DNA from: Prevotella sp.
Lineage (GTDB): Bacteria > Bacteroidota > Bacteroidia > Bacteroidales > Bacteroidaceae
Reading direction: 5' to 3'
Assembly: GCA_024681875.1 (NCBI GenBank)
Contig: JAILAA010000135.1
Span: 1-17,975 of the forward strand
DNA length: 17,975 nucleotides
Below, one piece after another: positions 1 to 7,294 of the stretch (positions within the stretch are counted from its first letter, which is position 1; the number at the start of each line of letters is the position of its first letter). The notes under the pieces are model-generated. The model was not told where the DNA came from. It worked only from the letters and a program-made list of their open reading frames with translations, and made no database searches. The position numbers and the translations under genes are program-made.

Positions 1-33
1 GAAGATACTCACGCTCGGAAAAATGCTAATAAA

Positions 34-65
34 TTTGCATTTTCGCTCACTTATTCGTATCTTTG
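34..65 (+). promoter_or_regulatory. Bacteroidota-type promoter of the broken lgt copy
   Basis: A -33 element TTTG at 34-37 and a -7 element TATCTTTG at 58-65 are separated by 20 nt, which fits the Bacteroidota sigma-ABfr consensus TTTG-N19-21-TAnnTTTG exactly. The first ATG of the lgt fragment lies 13 nt downstream. The promoter appears intact although the gene behind it is not. It could drive transcription through the ychF remnant into the lipoprotein gene at 358, since I see no terminator between them. Confidence 0.75.
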
Positions 66-78
66 CAGGCAAATTGTT

Positions 79-192
79 ATGAACACAATGAATAACATCC
101 TGCTTTTCATCACCTGGAATCCTGACCTGACCGCCTTTCACTTGGGACCGCTGTCGTTCCGCTAGTACTCGTTGTGCTGGCTGATAGGACTG
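79..192 (+). pseudogene. lgt: Broken 5' fragment of a second lgt copy
   Basis: The reading frame from ATG 79 (or ATG 88) gives [23 protein letters not shown], an in-frame TAG at 163-165, then YSLCWLIGL. This is the N-terminus of prolipoprotein diacylglyceryl transferase and matches the intact lgt at 1107-1205. By hand alignment 94-192 differs from that copy at 23 of 99 bases, but only four of 33 codons change meaning, one being the Trp-to-TAG change. The copy therefore diverged under purifying selection and was broken later, or came from a related species. Similarity stops at 192, where ychF sequence begins in another frame. It cannot make a functional enzyme. An assembly chimera is possible. 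Confidence 0.85.
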
Positions 193-319
193 CAAGTATG
201 ACGACTACATCAAGTACGGCTCAGAAGCCGCTGTCCGTGAAGCCGGCAAGATGGGTGTCGAGGGCAAGGACTATGTTGTGCAGGACGGCGACATCATGCA
301 CTTCCGCTTCAACGTCTAA
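193..319 (+). pseudogene. ychF: 3' remnant of ychF (GTP-binding protein / redox-regulated ATPase YchF)
   Basis: In the frame starting at 194 there are 41 codons ending at TAA 317-319. They read [20 protein letters not shown] followed by a segment ending [19 protein letters not shown]. This is the highly conserved end of the YchF/OLA1 family TGS domain. The GTPase domain and start codon are absent. The frame differs from that of the lgt fragment it abuts, so no fusion protein forms. The remnant carries no disruption of its own, suggesting that the rearrangement is recent, that a full ychF once stood here, or that the contig joins two molecules. An intact ychF would be expected elsewhere in the genome. 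Confidence 0.85.
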
Positions 320-357
320 ATAAGAGGGGGGACAGTAAAAGACAAAAATAAAGTATT

Positions 358-1077
358 ATGAAGACGAAGCAATCAGCCCACAAGCTTTTAAGCACGCTCT
401 TAGCTGTGCTGCCAGTGATGCTGTTGATACTGACTGCCTGTAGTTCAAAGCCTTCCAAAGACAAGGACGAGGAAGAGACAGAAACAGAAACCGAAGAAGA
501 ATGGAATATCAACGGCGGCGACTCCGACCAGCCCATCATGGACGGCTGGACTTATGAGAGGGCTGCCGAGTTCTATCTGACTGATCAGCTGGAGTACGAT
601 TATTCACATGTGGTGAGAAATGAGAGCGACTGGCTGACACCCGACTCACTGGCCCGCCTGACCAAGGGTCACGTACAGGTGACTATTCCCGTACAGCAGC
701 AGGACACGAAGCCCCGCTTCGGTGTGACCTACCGCCAGCCGGAGACGGGCGGCACCATCACCTTCAGCGGTGAGTCATGCAGCAACCCCACCCGCTATGG
801 CGATACCCTGTCTGCCATCGGCGAGGCCACCTTCCATTTCGATGACGATATGTATGACTATCAGACGGAACCCTACACCGCCTATGTGCAGAGCCGCGGA
901 AAAGGTCTCTATACCCTGTATCGCATGGAAGGGAGTCGTGACCCGGAGACTAAAGAATGGCGCGACCACTGCAACCCTGTGTGGTATCCGGTCATCATCT
1001 CTGTCTATCCTCATGGCGACAGCTTGGTCATCAGCCGCGGCTTGGAAGCTCTCGAAACCTTTGTGCCTGAACAATGA
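358..1077 (+). CDS. Acidic lipoprotein of unknown function
   Basis: A 239-residue protein with a type II signal peptide: basic N-terminus, hydrophobic run about residues 10-26, lipobox LTAC with the acylated Cys at 28. The Cys is followed by [12 protein letters not shown] and a Glu/Thr-rich run to about residue 48. Acidic tracts soon after the Cys act as surface export signals in Bacteroidota lipoproteins, so cell-surface exposure is plausible. The mature part (about 60-239) is soluble, rich in Tyr and Asp, and matches no family I recognise. Its stop overlaps an upstream candidate ATG of lgt (ATGA at 1074-1077), and the lgt promoter lies inside its last codons. Being a lipoprotein it would itself be an Lgt substrate. 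No promoter is visible in the 38 nt before it. Confidence 0.8.
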   Translation: MKTKQSAHKLLSTLLAVLPVMLLILTACSSKPSKDKDEEETETETEEEWNINGGDSDQPIMDGWTYERAAEFYLTDQLEYDYSHVVRNESDWLTPDSLARLTKGHVQVTIPVQQQDTKPRFGVTYRQPETGGTITFSGESCSNPTRYGDTLSAIGEATFHFDDDMYDYQTEPYTAYVQSRGKGLYTLYRMEGSRDPETKEWRDHCNPVWYPVIISVYPHGDSLVISRGLEALETFVPEQ

Positions 1078-1092
1078 ACCTATGTATCTTTG
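1060..1092 (+). promoter_or_regulatory. Promoter of lgt, embedded in the 3' end of the lipoprotein gene
   Basis: TTTG at 1060-1063 and TATCTTTG at 1085-1092 are 21 nt apart, matching the Bacteroidota consensus. The string gTATCTTTGC also precedes the broken lgt copy (57-66), which supports a real element. Transcription would begin around 1097-1100, right at ATG 1101, so the mRNA from this promoter would be almost leaderless. This argues against the upstream ATG at 1074 as the main start. Confidence 0.65.
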
Positions 1093-1100
1093 CCACCGAC

Positions 1101-2009
1101 ATGAAAGACTTGCTATTATTCATCACTTGGAATCCGGATTTGACGGCTTTTCACATTGGGCCGCTCTCGTTCCGATGGTATTCACTGTGCTGGTTGATTG
1201 GACTGGCACTGGCATATTTTGTAGTTAAACGACTGTATAAGGATCAGAAGATAGAAGACAAGAAATTTGACCCGTTGTTCTTCTACTGCTTCATCGGCAT
1301 TCTCGTCGGTGCACGTCTGGGCCACTGCATTTTCTACCAGCCACAGGACTACCTGACCAGTGTGCGGGGATTCATAGAGATGTTGTTGCCCATACAGTTT
1401 ACGGGCTACGAAGGCTGGGACTTCAAGGTAACGGGCTACGAGGGCTTAGCCTCACATGGCGGCACGCTGGGCCTGATGCTGGCGCTATGGCTCTATGTCA
1501 AACGCTATCAGGTGCCCTTGTGGCAGGTGCTCGACAACATCGCCATTGCCACAGGCATCACTGCCTGCTTCATCCGCTTGGGTAACCTGATGAACAGCGA
1601 GATTATTGGCAATGTCACTTCTATGCCCTGGGGCTTCTATTTCCTCAATGCCCATCCTGCCACGATGGGAGCAGAGCCGCGTCATCCTGCACAGCTCTAC
1701 GAGGCCATTGCCTATCTGACGCTCTTCTTCATCATGCTTTATATCTACAGAAGCGACAGAAAATTGTTCGGACAAACTTCCAACACGACTAAAAGACAAG
1801 ACAACCAAACCACCAAATTAGGCACTGGCTTCTATTTCGGCCTCTGCCTCACCTACATCTTCACCTTCCGCTTCTTCGTGGAATTCCTGAAGATCAACCA
1901 AGTAAATTTCGAAAACTCGCTGCCTCTTGACATGGGCCAGCTACTCAGCATTCCTTTCGTCATCCTTGGCGTATGGTGCATGAGGCGGGCATTGCGGCCT
2001 TCTGCCTAA
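1101..2009 (+). CDS. lgt: Prolipoprotein diacylglyceryl transferase Lgt
   Basis: Lgt transfers diacylglycerol from phosphatidylglycerol to the lipobox Cys of prolipoproteins in the inner membrane. With the start at 1101 the product has 302 residues. Visible family features are the N-terminal [26 protein letters not shown], here given only as landmark residues FITWN and [15 protein letters not shown] at 70-75, ASHGGTLG with the conserved His at 119, the signature [12 protein letters not shown] at 159-170, and RHPAQLYE starting at Arg 194, plus several membrane segments. I prefer ATG 1101 over the in-frame ATG 1074 because the promoter -7 element lies between them and because the broken copy also starts near this point. 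Translational coupling from 1074 (ATGA overlap with the lipoprotein stop) remains possible. Oddities are a 10-residue internal repeat before the catalytic His and a low-complexity loop near residues 224-240. Confidence 0.95.
   Translation: MKDLLLFITWNPDLTAFHIGPLSFRWYSLCWLIGLALAYFVVKRLYKDQKIEDKKFDPLFFYCFIGILVGARLGHCIFYQPQDYLTSVRGFIEMLLPIQFTGYEGWDFKVTGYEGLASHGGTLGLMLALWLYVKRYQVPLWQVLDNIAIATGITACFIRLGNLMNSEIIGNVTSMPWGFYFLNAHPATMGAEPRHPAQLYEAIAYLTLFFIMLYIYRSDRKLFGQTSNTTKRQDNQTTKLGTGFYFGLCLTYIFTFRFFVEFLKINQVNFENSLPLDMGQLLSIPFVILGVWCMRRALRPSA
1401..1446 (+). repeat. 30-bp-spaced internal duplication in lgt
   Basis: The 16-mer at 1401-1416 recurs at 1431-1446 with one mismatch. It encodes TGYEG twice, separated by WDFKV, directly before ASHGG with the conserved His. 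From memory of Bacteroidota homologues only one such TGY.GLASHG segment is usual, so this may be a local duplication that lengthens the loop by ten residues. Confidence 0.55.
1772..1820 (+). repeat. Low-complexity A/C-rich tract inside lgt
   Basis: The tract is almost free of G and T, built from AAC, ACC and AGAC words at roughly 8-base spacing, and encodes a Thr/Asn/Gln/Lys-rich loop ([12 protein letters not shown]) between two membrane segments of Lgt. The flanking protein is conserved. Such tracts are commonly seen as expanding simple repeats in Bacteroidota proteins (general knowledge, not checked). Confidence 0.45.
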
Positions 2010-2012
2010 ATA

Positions 2013-2114
2013 ATAAATGACAAATGATAAATACAATGCATAAGATGAAAACTCATATGGCAAGAAACAGATGGATGATAGTGGTAGGTTTATCATTTTT
2101 CATTTGTCATTTAT
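2013..2114. repeat. Inverted repeat around the start codons of the histidine kinase gene
   Basis: The arms are ATAAATGACAAATGA at 2013-2027 and its exact 15-base reverse complement at 2100-2114, separated by 72 nt. The left arm spans the end of the lgt-kinase spacer and contains ATG 2024; the right arm lies in the signal-peptide core and encodes part of FFICHLSF. All other candidate starts (2036, 2045, 2057) lie in the loop. In mRNA the arms could pair and affect initiation, which is inference. The sequence is also a simple repeat of aaatgac/aaatgat words. Confidence 0.6.
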
Positions 2115-3589
2115 CATTTAGTCACACAAAGGCGCAAAGCCTCTATGAGCAGAACACCCAACTGGGCGAGGCATTTCAGAAGAGCGGATGCATGATTCAG
2201 GCCGAGGAATACTTTCAGGCGGCCATCGACAATGCCGACTTCAACAACAAGCATCAGTGGGTTAGCGCACAACTGCGCATGGTGAACCTGTTAAAATTCC
2301 TACGACCCGTTGAGGCGCAGCATATCAACGACGAGTGTATAGAATTCAGCAAGGAGTTTCCTGAGCTTTATCAGCAGAGTCTGGCGCTGGAAGCCTCCAT
2401 CAGTTTTTGGCTTAACAATAAGTCTGACTTCAACAAGGCCAATGAAGAATATATAGAACTTTGCACGCGGACAGAGAGTTTGCCCACCGTTTACGACAAG
2501 CCGCTACAGGCCATGAGCGAAGCACTTAAAGGCTACTATGAGCTGGCCTTGCAAACCATCGACCAACATATCCCCGTCTCTATATTACGCCACGAGTTGC
2601 GCATTCACATTTTTCAGATGAAAGGCGACAATGCAGCCATTGTGGACGAACTGGTGAAGCGTAGCGCCACTATTGACTCGCTGAGTGCCGCCAACTTTAC
2701 TGCCAACCTAAACAAGGTGGCAGCCACCAGCAGCATGACGCAGGCACAGATACAAGCCGAGGAGCGCAGCTCGCGTATGGTCGTCCTCACGCTGGCCATG
2801 GCACTCTTCATTCTCTGCATGTTTGGTGTCTGGATCTATCTGCACCGCCGCAACCAGCTGAAACTGGAGAGGAAGAATGAGCAACTGTCTGCAGCACTGA
2901 AGATGGCGAGCGAGACCGACCAGATGAAGACTGAGTTTGTCAAGCGCGTCAGTCACGAGATGCGCACACCACTGAACGCCATCACTGGCTTCAATGAAAT
3001 ACTGAACAACCCCGACATTCAGCTGCCTCAAGAGGAGCGACAGGAACTGATTGAACGTATCAGCGAAAACGTCAAGGCCATCACCGGCATCGTCGACGAG
3101 CTGCTGCAGGCGGCTAATACCGAGAGTACACAGGACTACGCCCGCTACGATACCATACTCTGCAACCAGTTTCTTTCTGACCTCATCTATAAACACCGCG
3201 ACGAAGTTACCTCCAACGTGGAATTACGCTACACCACAAAGGTCATGAACCGTCTCAGCATACAAACCAATACCGAGACCCTTGAAAAAATCATTGAACA
3301 CCTGTTGGACAACGCCATCAAGTTTACGCAACGTGGATATATTGAACTGAACTGTATGCAAAGAGATAACAACATTGTCATATCGCTTACCGATACAGGC
3401 TGCGGCATCCCCGCCAACAAACAGGACGATGTGTTCAACCAGTTTGTCAAGGGCGACGCATTCCGACAAGGCATTGGACTGGGACTGACCGTCAGCCGCC
3501 AGATGGCTCAGAAATTAGGCGGCAACCTGGAACTTGACAAGACATATACCGGTGGAGCCCGTTTCATCCTTACATTGCCTATTAAATAA
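2024..3589 (+). CDS. Membrane sensor histidine kinase with helical periplasmic domain
   Basis: A 521-residue protein. It has an N-terminal signal or anchor segment (about 17-38), a helical region of TPR-like character about 40-245 (AEEYFQAAI, LALEASISFWL), a membrane segment at about 253-273, then a coiled coil. The HisKA H-box is FVKRVSHEMRTPLNAITGF with phospho-acceptor His 311. The ATP-binding domain has N-box HLLDNAIKF with Asn 430, G1 DTGCGIP from Asp 457, an F-box-like VFNQF, and G2 GIGLGL; the protein ends just after it. No receiver domain or response regulator gene is visible nearby, so the partner is unknown. The 14-nt spacer and absence of a promoter suggest co-transcription with lgt. 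The true start could be ATG 2024, 2036, 2045 or 2057; the signal peptide is complete with any of them. Confidence 0.9.
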   Translation: MINTMHKMKTHMARNRWMIVVGLSFFICHLSFSHTKAQSLYEQNTQLGEAFQKSGCMIQAEEYFQAAIDNADFNNKHQWVSAQLRMVNLLKFLRPVEAQHINDECIEFSKEFPELYQQSLALEASISFWLNNKSDFNKANEEYIELCTRTESLPTVYDKPLQAMSEALKGYYELALQTIDQHIPVSILRHELRIHIFQMKGDNAAIVDELVKRSATIDSLSAANFTANLNKVAATSSMTQAQIQAEERSSRMVVLTLAMALFILCMFGVWIYLHRRNQLKLERKNEQLSAALKMASETDQMKTEFVKRVSHEMRTPLNAITGFNEILNNPDIQLPQEERQELIERISENVKAITGIVDELLQAANTESTQDYARYDTILCNQFLSDLIYKHRDEVTSNVELRYTTKVMNRLSIQTNTETLEKIIEHLLDNAIKFTQRGYIELNCMQRDNNIVISLTDTGCGIPANKQDDVFNQFVKGDAFRQGIGLGLTVSRQMAQKLGGNLELDKTYTGGARFILTLPIK

Positions 3590-3633
3590 CTATTTTACTA
3601 ACTTTTATTCTAAATATTTAAACTAACTATTTT

Positions 3634-6600
3634 ATGAAAAAACGACTACTATTTGCATTGGGCGCATTGATGGCATTACCCACAATGGCCCAGGAAGAGG
3701 ATGTGACACACTACATCCAGAACGCTGGCTTCGACACTGATTTGACATGGCAGGCCGACGGAGCCACCAAGGAAATCGTGAGCACAGATCATGTGCTGTC
3801 AAACCGTAGCTTTGCCTATGTGGCTGAGGACAATACCGTCTATGCTTTCGGCAGGGGAAAACGTGCAGACGGCTACGCCCCAGCCTGGAACGGATTCTTC
3901 GGCCAGATTGCCGGATGGACAGCCGGTGATAAGAGCTATACAGGAAAGTCATATTACCCTTACGGTAGCGACTCTCCTGAGTGGGTGTACTTTGGCACCG
4001 TTCCCTACAATCTGGGCTCTACTGCCATACCTATTGCCGACGACGGCACCACATTCTTAGTAACGCCCAGTAAGCCTGAGGCCCACAATGGCGACGACAA
4101 CAAAGCTTTCCTGTATCTGCGCGCCGGATGGGGTGGTGCTGCCACCTACAAACAAACGGTAAACCTGCCCTGTGCTCAATACCGCTTAGAGTACTGGGCT
4201 ATCAACACCAACCCGAATGCCACCAAAGGCAGCAACCTCTCCAGAGTGGTATGCCGCAAGGACACTTGGAAGGATGAGACAGGATTCAACGACACTGAAT
4301 GGACACTACATACCATCGAGTTTACACCTACCTCAGAGTTCACCATGGAGTTTGGCTTTAAGTCTGATGGCGGTTCAGGCAGCAATCCCTTCCTCTGCAT
4401 CGACGGCATCAAGCTTTACAAGATTGGCGAGGCCGACGCTGTGAAGCTCCTGAAATCCGATATTTCCGATGTTCTGGACGAATTCTCGAAAATGTCGGGC
4501 ATGGCCAGCTCTGAAGGATTCGTGGGTCTTGCTGAACAAATCGGCGACTGGGCCATGAATGATGAATACTATGATATGGACAATCAGGAGGAGCTTGAAG
4601 CATTTCTTAGGGAAGCCAACGCCATGAAGGCGCTTTTCACTAACGCCATGGAATTGTTGGAAACCTTCAATAGTATCTATACCAAGATGGAGACGCTGCT
4701 GATCAATACGAGCTATCCTGGGAAGGATGCCCTACAGGAGGCACAACTCAACATGCTGAAGATTAAAGAAGGCGAACTGGGTGTTGAAGCAGACTATGCT
4801 ACGCTGATTATCAATGCCATTGACGAAGCAAAAGAGGCCATCCAAGCTTATTATTGGTCGCAGGAGGCCACTGCCACTGTGGAGAATCCCGCCAACTTCA
4901 CCTTCCTTGTCAATCATCCGTGGTTCATCGACGACGAAGCCGAGCCTATCTGGTCGGAGGACGATCAAACATGGATTTTCCCCAAACAATTTGATGAAGA
5001 TGGTAATGACCTCTATAATGAAGGAAGTTCTTCCAGCCCTAATCTTAACAGCAGCGGCTGGTACGTGGCTGGTGTCGGCGGTGGCGACCAGCGCCTCAAC
5101 TGGGTGCTCGGCCGCAGTTGCTGGAACGCATGGAACAACAATTTCACATCAGCAGTAGCCGTAGCACAAAACTTGACAGACCTGCCCAACGGCTATTACA
5201 CAGTCAGCGCAGACCTTGTCACAAAGAACGGTTGTATTACTGACCAGCATGTATACGCACAGAGCGTTGTGGAGAAGAAGACATCGGCTGCAACACTGAC
5301 CATCGAAGGATGGGACAGTAGTGAGTGGGAGAACATCGCAATGACAACTGACGAAAAGGTGCTGGTGACCAATGGTACACTCACCATCGGTGCTGAAGGC
5401 ACTGGCTCTGGTAATGGCACTGAAGGTTGGTTCTGCGTCACCAACTTCCGCCTCAACTACTTGGGCAAGGCCACGGATGAAGACATCAGGACAGCTTTGA
5501 AGAAAGCCTTCGACACCAAAGTAGCATTGGCCAACGAGCTGGCTTCCACCATGCACTTCGCTGCCGACAAAAAAGCACTCAACGACACCATCGCCAGATA
5601 TGAGGGCGCCACAGACACAGACGCTTACAACGCAGCCCTGACAGCTCTTGAAACTGCCATTGCAGAGGCACAGAAGAGTGAGGCCCTCTATTACGAATAC
5701 CTGCCCACGCAAGAGGCTCAGGATGAAAATCCCGACCTGCGTGCCTCCAAGACGCTGTATTGGGTGCAGGATCTACTGGATAACATAGATGTGGATGGAC
5801 ACGACCCATTTACCGAAGAGGTGAAGCCCATCGCACAGTTCGCCCTTGACTATGTCAATAGCTACATTGTCTGCGACTCTGCTTCCTATAAGCAGTTTGA
5901 AGGAGTTGTCAACCTGCTGAAGAACTATGTCAACAACTACATCCCCGCTTACTACCAAGCTGAAACAGCGGCTGACGCCGCCAGTTCAACAGGTAAGGCT
6001 GCACTCACGACACTGATGGACAAACAAAAGAACTTGCTCACTACCGAAATGAGAGACGGTAACACCGTTAATGCCTATATTGCTGAACTCAAGGCACTCA
6101 TTGACAAGGTGAAGAAGCAATCTATTTACGAAAATCCAAATGCTACTGACTACACCGCCTTTATCAAAAATCCAAATGCTGAGGCACTTGACGGATGGAA
6201 CGTAGAGAAGGGTAATGGCGATGGCAATGGCCAGAAGAGCGGACAATGGTACGACGACAGCAGCACTCGTTACTTCGATAGCTACAACAGTGCTGGACTG
6301 AAGAACTTCAAGTTCACCCAACTTATCGAAGACTTGCCCAACGCCACCTACAATCTCGGTGTCTATACACGCACACCTGCTGAAGGTGCCTATGTGCTCT
6401 ATGCCTTAGACAACGATACCATCTTCACGGAGATACCGCTCGACTACTACTTCAACGAAGAAACTGAGACGATGGAAATAGCTTCTGACAAATACGGTCC
6501 CCTTTGGGAAGAGGCTCAGGCACAGGTAGAGACAGGCAGCATTGACGATGCCGTATACGCCATCTACAACGCCAACAGTGGTATGGGTCGTGGCTGGAAG

Positions 6601-6921
6601 CATCAGGAGATGACCAACATTGAGGTGAAGAATCATCAGTTGCTCATCGGCTGTATGGCTGGCACTGAAGACAGTAAGACTGAAAAAGTGTTCTCTGGCA
6701 ACTGGTTCTCAGCAGGTGGCTGGACACTGACGCTCGTCAGCATGGGTGACAACAGCGGATGGAACGGTCCCATCGGCACAGGCATTGCCAATGTCATTGC
6801 TAATAGTAATACTGTCACCGATGGCATCTACAGTCTCTCTGGCGTCAAGACCAACAAACTGCAGCGTGGCGTCAACATTATCATCAACAACGGAAACGTT
6901 CATAAAATCATAGTAAAATGA
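3634..6921 (+). CDS. Large secreted modular protein with carbohydrate-binding-like modules and a short C-terminal sorting-type tail
   Basis: An 1095-residue protein with a clear Sec signal peptide (MKKRLLFALGALMALPTMAQ, cleavage after AQ). Three beta-sandwich-like modules start with related motifs: YIQNAGFDTDLTW (about 27), ENPANFTFLVNHPWF (about 417) and ATDYTAFIKNPNAEALDGW (about 836). They contain phrases such as LTDLPNGYYTVSAD and IEDLPNATYNLGVYT, typical of galactose-binding-like folds. Between them lie Ala/Glu/Lys-rich helical stretches (about 270-410 and 620-830) resembling FIVAR-type spacers. The last 35 residues (DGIYSLSG to VHKIIVK) resemble the end of a T9SS sorting domain. No catalytic motif is recognised, so a surface adhesin or glycan-binding role is a guess. 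It stands 44 nt after the kinase gene and just left of the proposed origin. Confidence 0.85.
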   Translation: MKKRLLFALGALMALPTMAQEEDVTHYIQNAGFDTDLTWQADGATKEIVSTDHVLSNRSFAYVAEDNTVYAFGRGKRADGYAPAWNGFFGQIAGWTAGDKSYTGKSYYPYGSDSPEWVYFGTVPYNLGSTAIPIADDGTTFLVTPSKPEAHNGDDNKAFLYLRAGWGGAATYKQTVNLPCAQYRLEYWAINTNPNATKGSNLSRVVCRKDTWKDETGFNDTEWTLHTIEFTPTSEFTMEFGFKSDGGSGSNPFLCIDGIKLYKIGEADAVKLLKSDISDVLDEFSKMSGMASSEGFVGLAEQIGDWAMNDEYYDMDNQEELEAFLREANAMKALFTNAMELLETFNSIYTKMETLLINTSYPGKDALQEAQLNMLKIKEGELGVEADYATLIINAIDEAKEAIQAYYWSQEATATVENPANFTFLVNHPWFIDDEAEPIWSEDDQTWIFPKQFDEDGNDLYNEGSSSSPNLNSSGWYVAGVGGGDQRLNWVLGRSCWNAWNNNFTSAVAVAQNLTDLPNGYYTVSADLVTKNGCITDQHVYAQSVVEKKTSAATLTIEGWDSSEWENIAMTTDEKVLVTNGTLTIGAEGTGSGNGTEGWFCVTNFRLNYLGKATDEDIRTALKKAFDTKVALANELASTMHFAADKKALNDTIARYEGATDTDAYNAALTALETAIAEAQKSEALYYEYLPTQEAQDENPDLRASKTLYWVQDLLDNIDVDGHDPFTEEVKPIAQFALDYVNSYIVCDSASYKQFEGVVNLLKNYVNNYIPAYYQAETAADAASSTGKAALTTLMDKQKNLLTTEMRDGNTVNAYIAELKALIDKVKKQSIYENPNATDYTAFIKNPNAEALDGWNVEKGNGDGNGQKSGQWYDDSSTRYFDSYNSAGLKNFKFTQLIEDLPNATYNLGVYTRTPAEGAYVLYALDNDTIFTEIPLDYYFNEETETMEIASDKYGPLWEEAQAQVETGSIDDAVYAIYNANSGMGRGWKHQEMTNIEVKNHQLLIGCMAGTEDSKTEKVFSGNWFSAGGWTLTLVSMGDNSGWNGPIGTGIANVIANSNTVTDGIYSLSGVKTNKLQRGVNIIINNGNVHKIIVK

Positions 6922-6948
6922 CTTTCTGAAAAAGATAAGTAAGACATA

Positions 6949-7014
6949 AAAAAATCTAACGTTAGATTTTAAAAAATCTCATATGACTTTTTAAAAAATC
7001 TAACGTTAGATTTT
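6949..7014. repeat. Three contiguous 22-bp palindromic iterons
   Basis: Units at 6949-6970, 6971-6992 and 6993-7014 abut without spacers. Units 1 and 3 are identical, six A residues followed by TCTAACGTTAGATTTT; the middle one keeps the frame but has core CTCATATGAC. Perfect palindromes run 6951-6970 (20 bp) and 6993-7016 (24 bp); the middle unit is an imperfect palindrome centred at 6982/6983. The centres are exactly 22 bp apart, about two helical turns, so dimeric proteins would sit on one face of the DNA. An alternative reading is a GC-free terminator hairpin for the gene ending at 6921. Confidence 0.9.
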
Positions 7015-7067
7015 TTCGTATCTGACTTAGATAATTTTATAAGCAGCTTAGATATTTTTATAACCCA
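7004..7067 (+). repeat. Degenerate continuation of the iteron array (TTAGAT units)
   Basis: The core TTAGAT recurs at 7006, 7027 and 7048, after its occurrence at 6962 in the first iteron. The last two units, 7026-7046 and 7047-7067, are 21 bp long and match at 17 of 21 positions (CTTAGATA, then TTTTATAA). The left half of the palindrome is lost in them. With the iterons this gives a ladder with 21-22 bp period leading to the first DnaA boxes. Confidence 0.7.
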
Positions 7068-7075
7068 CTTACTGG

Positions 7076-7118
7076 TGTGGAAAAGTGTGTGGATAACTTG
7101 CGTAAAAGACGTGGAAAA
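7076..7118 (-). promoter_or_regulatory. DnaA box cluster next to the iterons
   Basis: There are three sites in the same orientation: TGTGGAAAA at 7076-7084 (one mismatch), TGTGGATAA at 7088-7096 (exact complement of TTATCCACA) and CGTGGAAAA at 7110-7118 (two mismatches). The starts are 12 and 22 bp apart. The group begins nine bases after the AT-rich repeats, the usual arrangement for DnaA loading beside an unwinding element. Confidence 0.75.
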
Positions 7119-7177
7119 AAACATAACTCTATTTACACTGTGAACTAACAACTATTTATTCCATCTGAATACTTAAC

Positions 7178-7186
7178 TTTTCCACA
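7178..7186 (+). promoter_or_regulatory. DnaA box, one mismatch
   Basis: TTTTCCACA differs from TTATCCACA at one position and points opposite to the first cluster. Confidence 0.55.
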
Positions 7187-7216
7187 CAAAAATGCAAGAA
7201 AAAAATATAAACTTCG

Positions 7217-7224
7217 TAATTTTG
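7217..7224 (+). promoter_or_regulatory. Possible -7 element for nadA
   Basis: TAATTTTG fits TAnnTTTG, but no TTTG is present at the right distance upstream. If used, nadA would have a leader of about 200 nt passing through the right-hand DnaA boxes. The 7371-7431 leader is A-rich, as is common before Bacteroidota start codons. Confidence 0.35.
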
Positions 7225-7240
7225 CACCATAATAGCAGAT

Positions 7241-7249
7241 TGTGGATAA
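7241..7249 (-). promoter_or_regulatory. DnaA box, exact
   Basis: TGTGGATAA is the exact complement of the consensus TTATCCACA. It is the second perfect site in the gene-free stretch. Confidence 0.75.
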
Positions 7250-7294
7250 AACAAATATATCATTCATTATCAATGAAAAAGAATTCACACCTAT

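Noticed and set aside
163..165. Readthrough or recoded TAG in the first lgt copy
   Set aside because: The frame meets TGA eleven codons later and lgt similarity ends at 192, so readthrough would not give a protein.
770..1228. Plus-strand open frame overlapping the lipoprotein and lgt
   Set aside because: It is an alternative frame of two well-supported genes, with low-complexity composition and no family match.
6949..7016. Rho-independent terminators
   Set aside because: The palindromes have almost no G or C in the stem and occur at strict 22-bp register with an imperfect middle unit, which a terminator does not need. Not fully excluded.
6949..7067. CRISPR array
   Set aside because: Units abut with no unique spacers, and no cas genes are present.
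7252..7259. Minus-strand -7 promoter element (TATATTTG) in the origin region
   Set aside because: No -33 TTTG at suitable distance and no minus-strand gene for it to serve.
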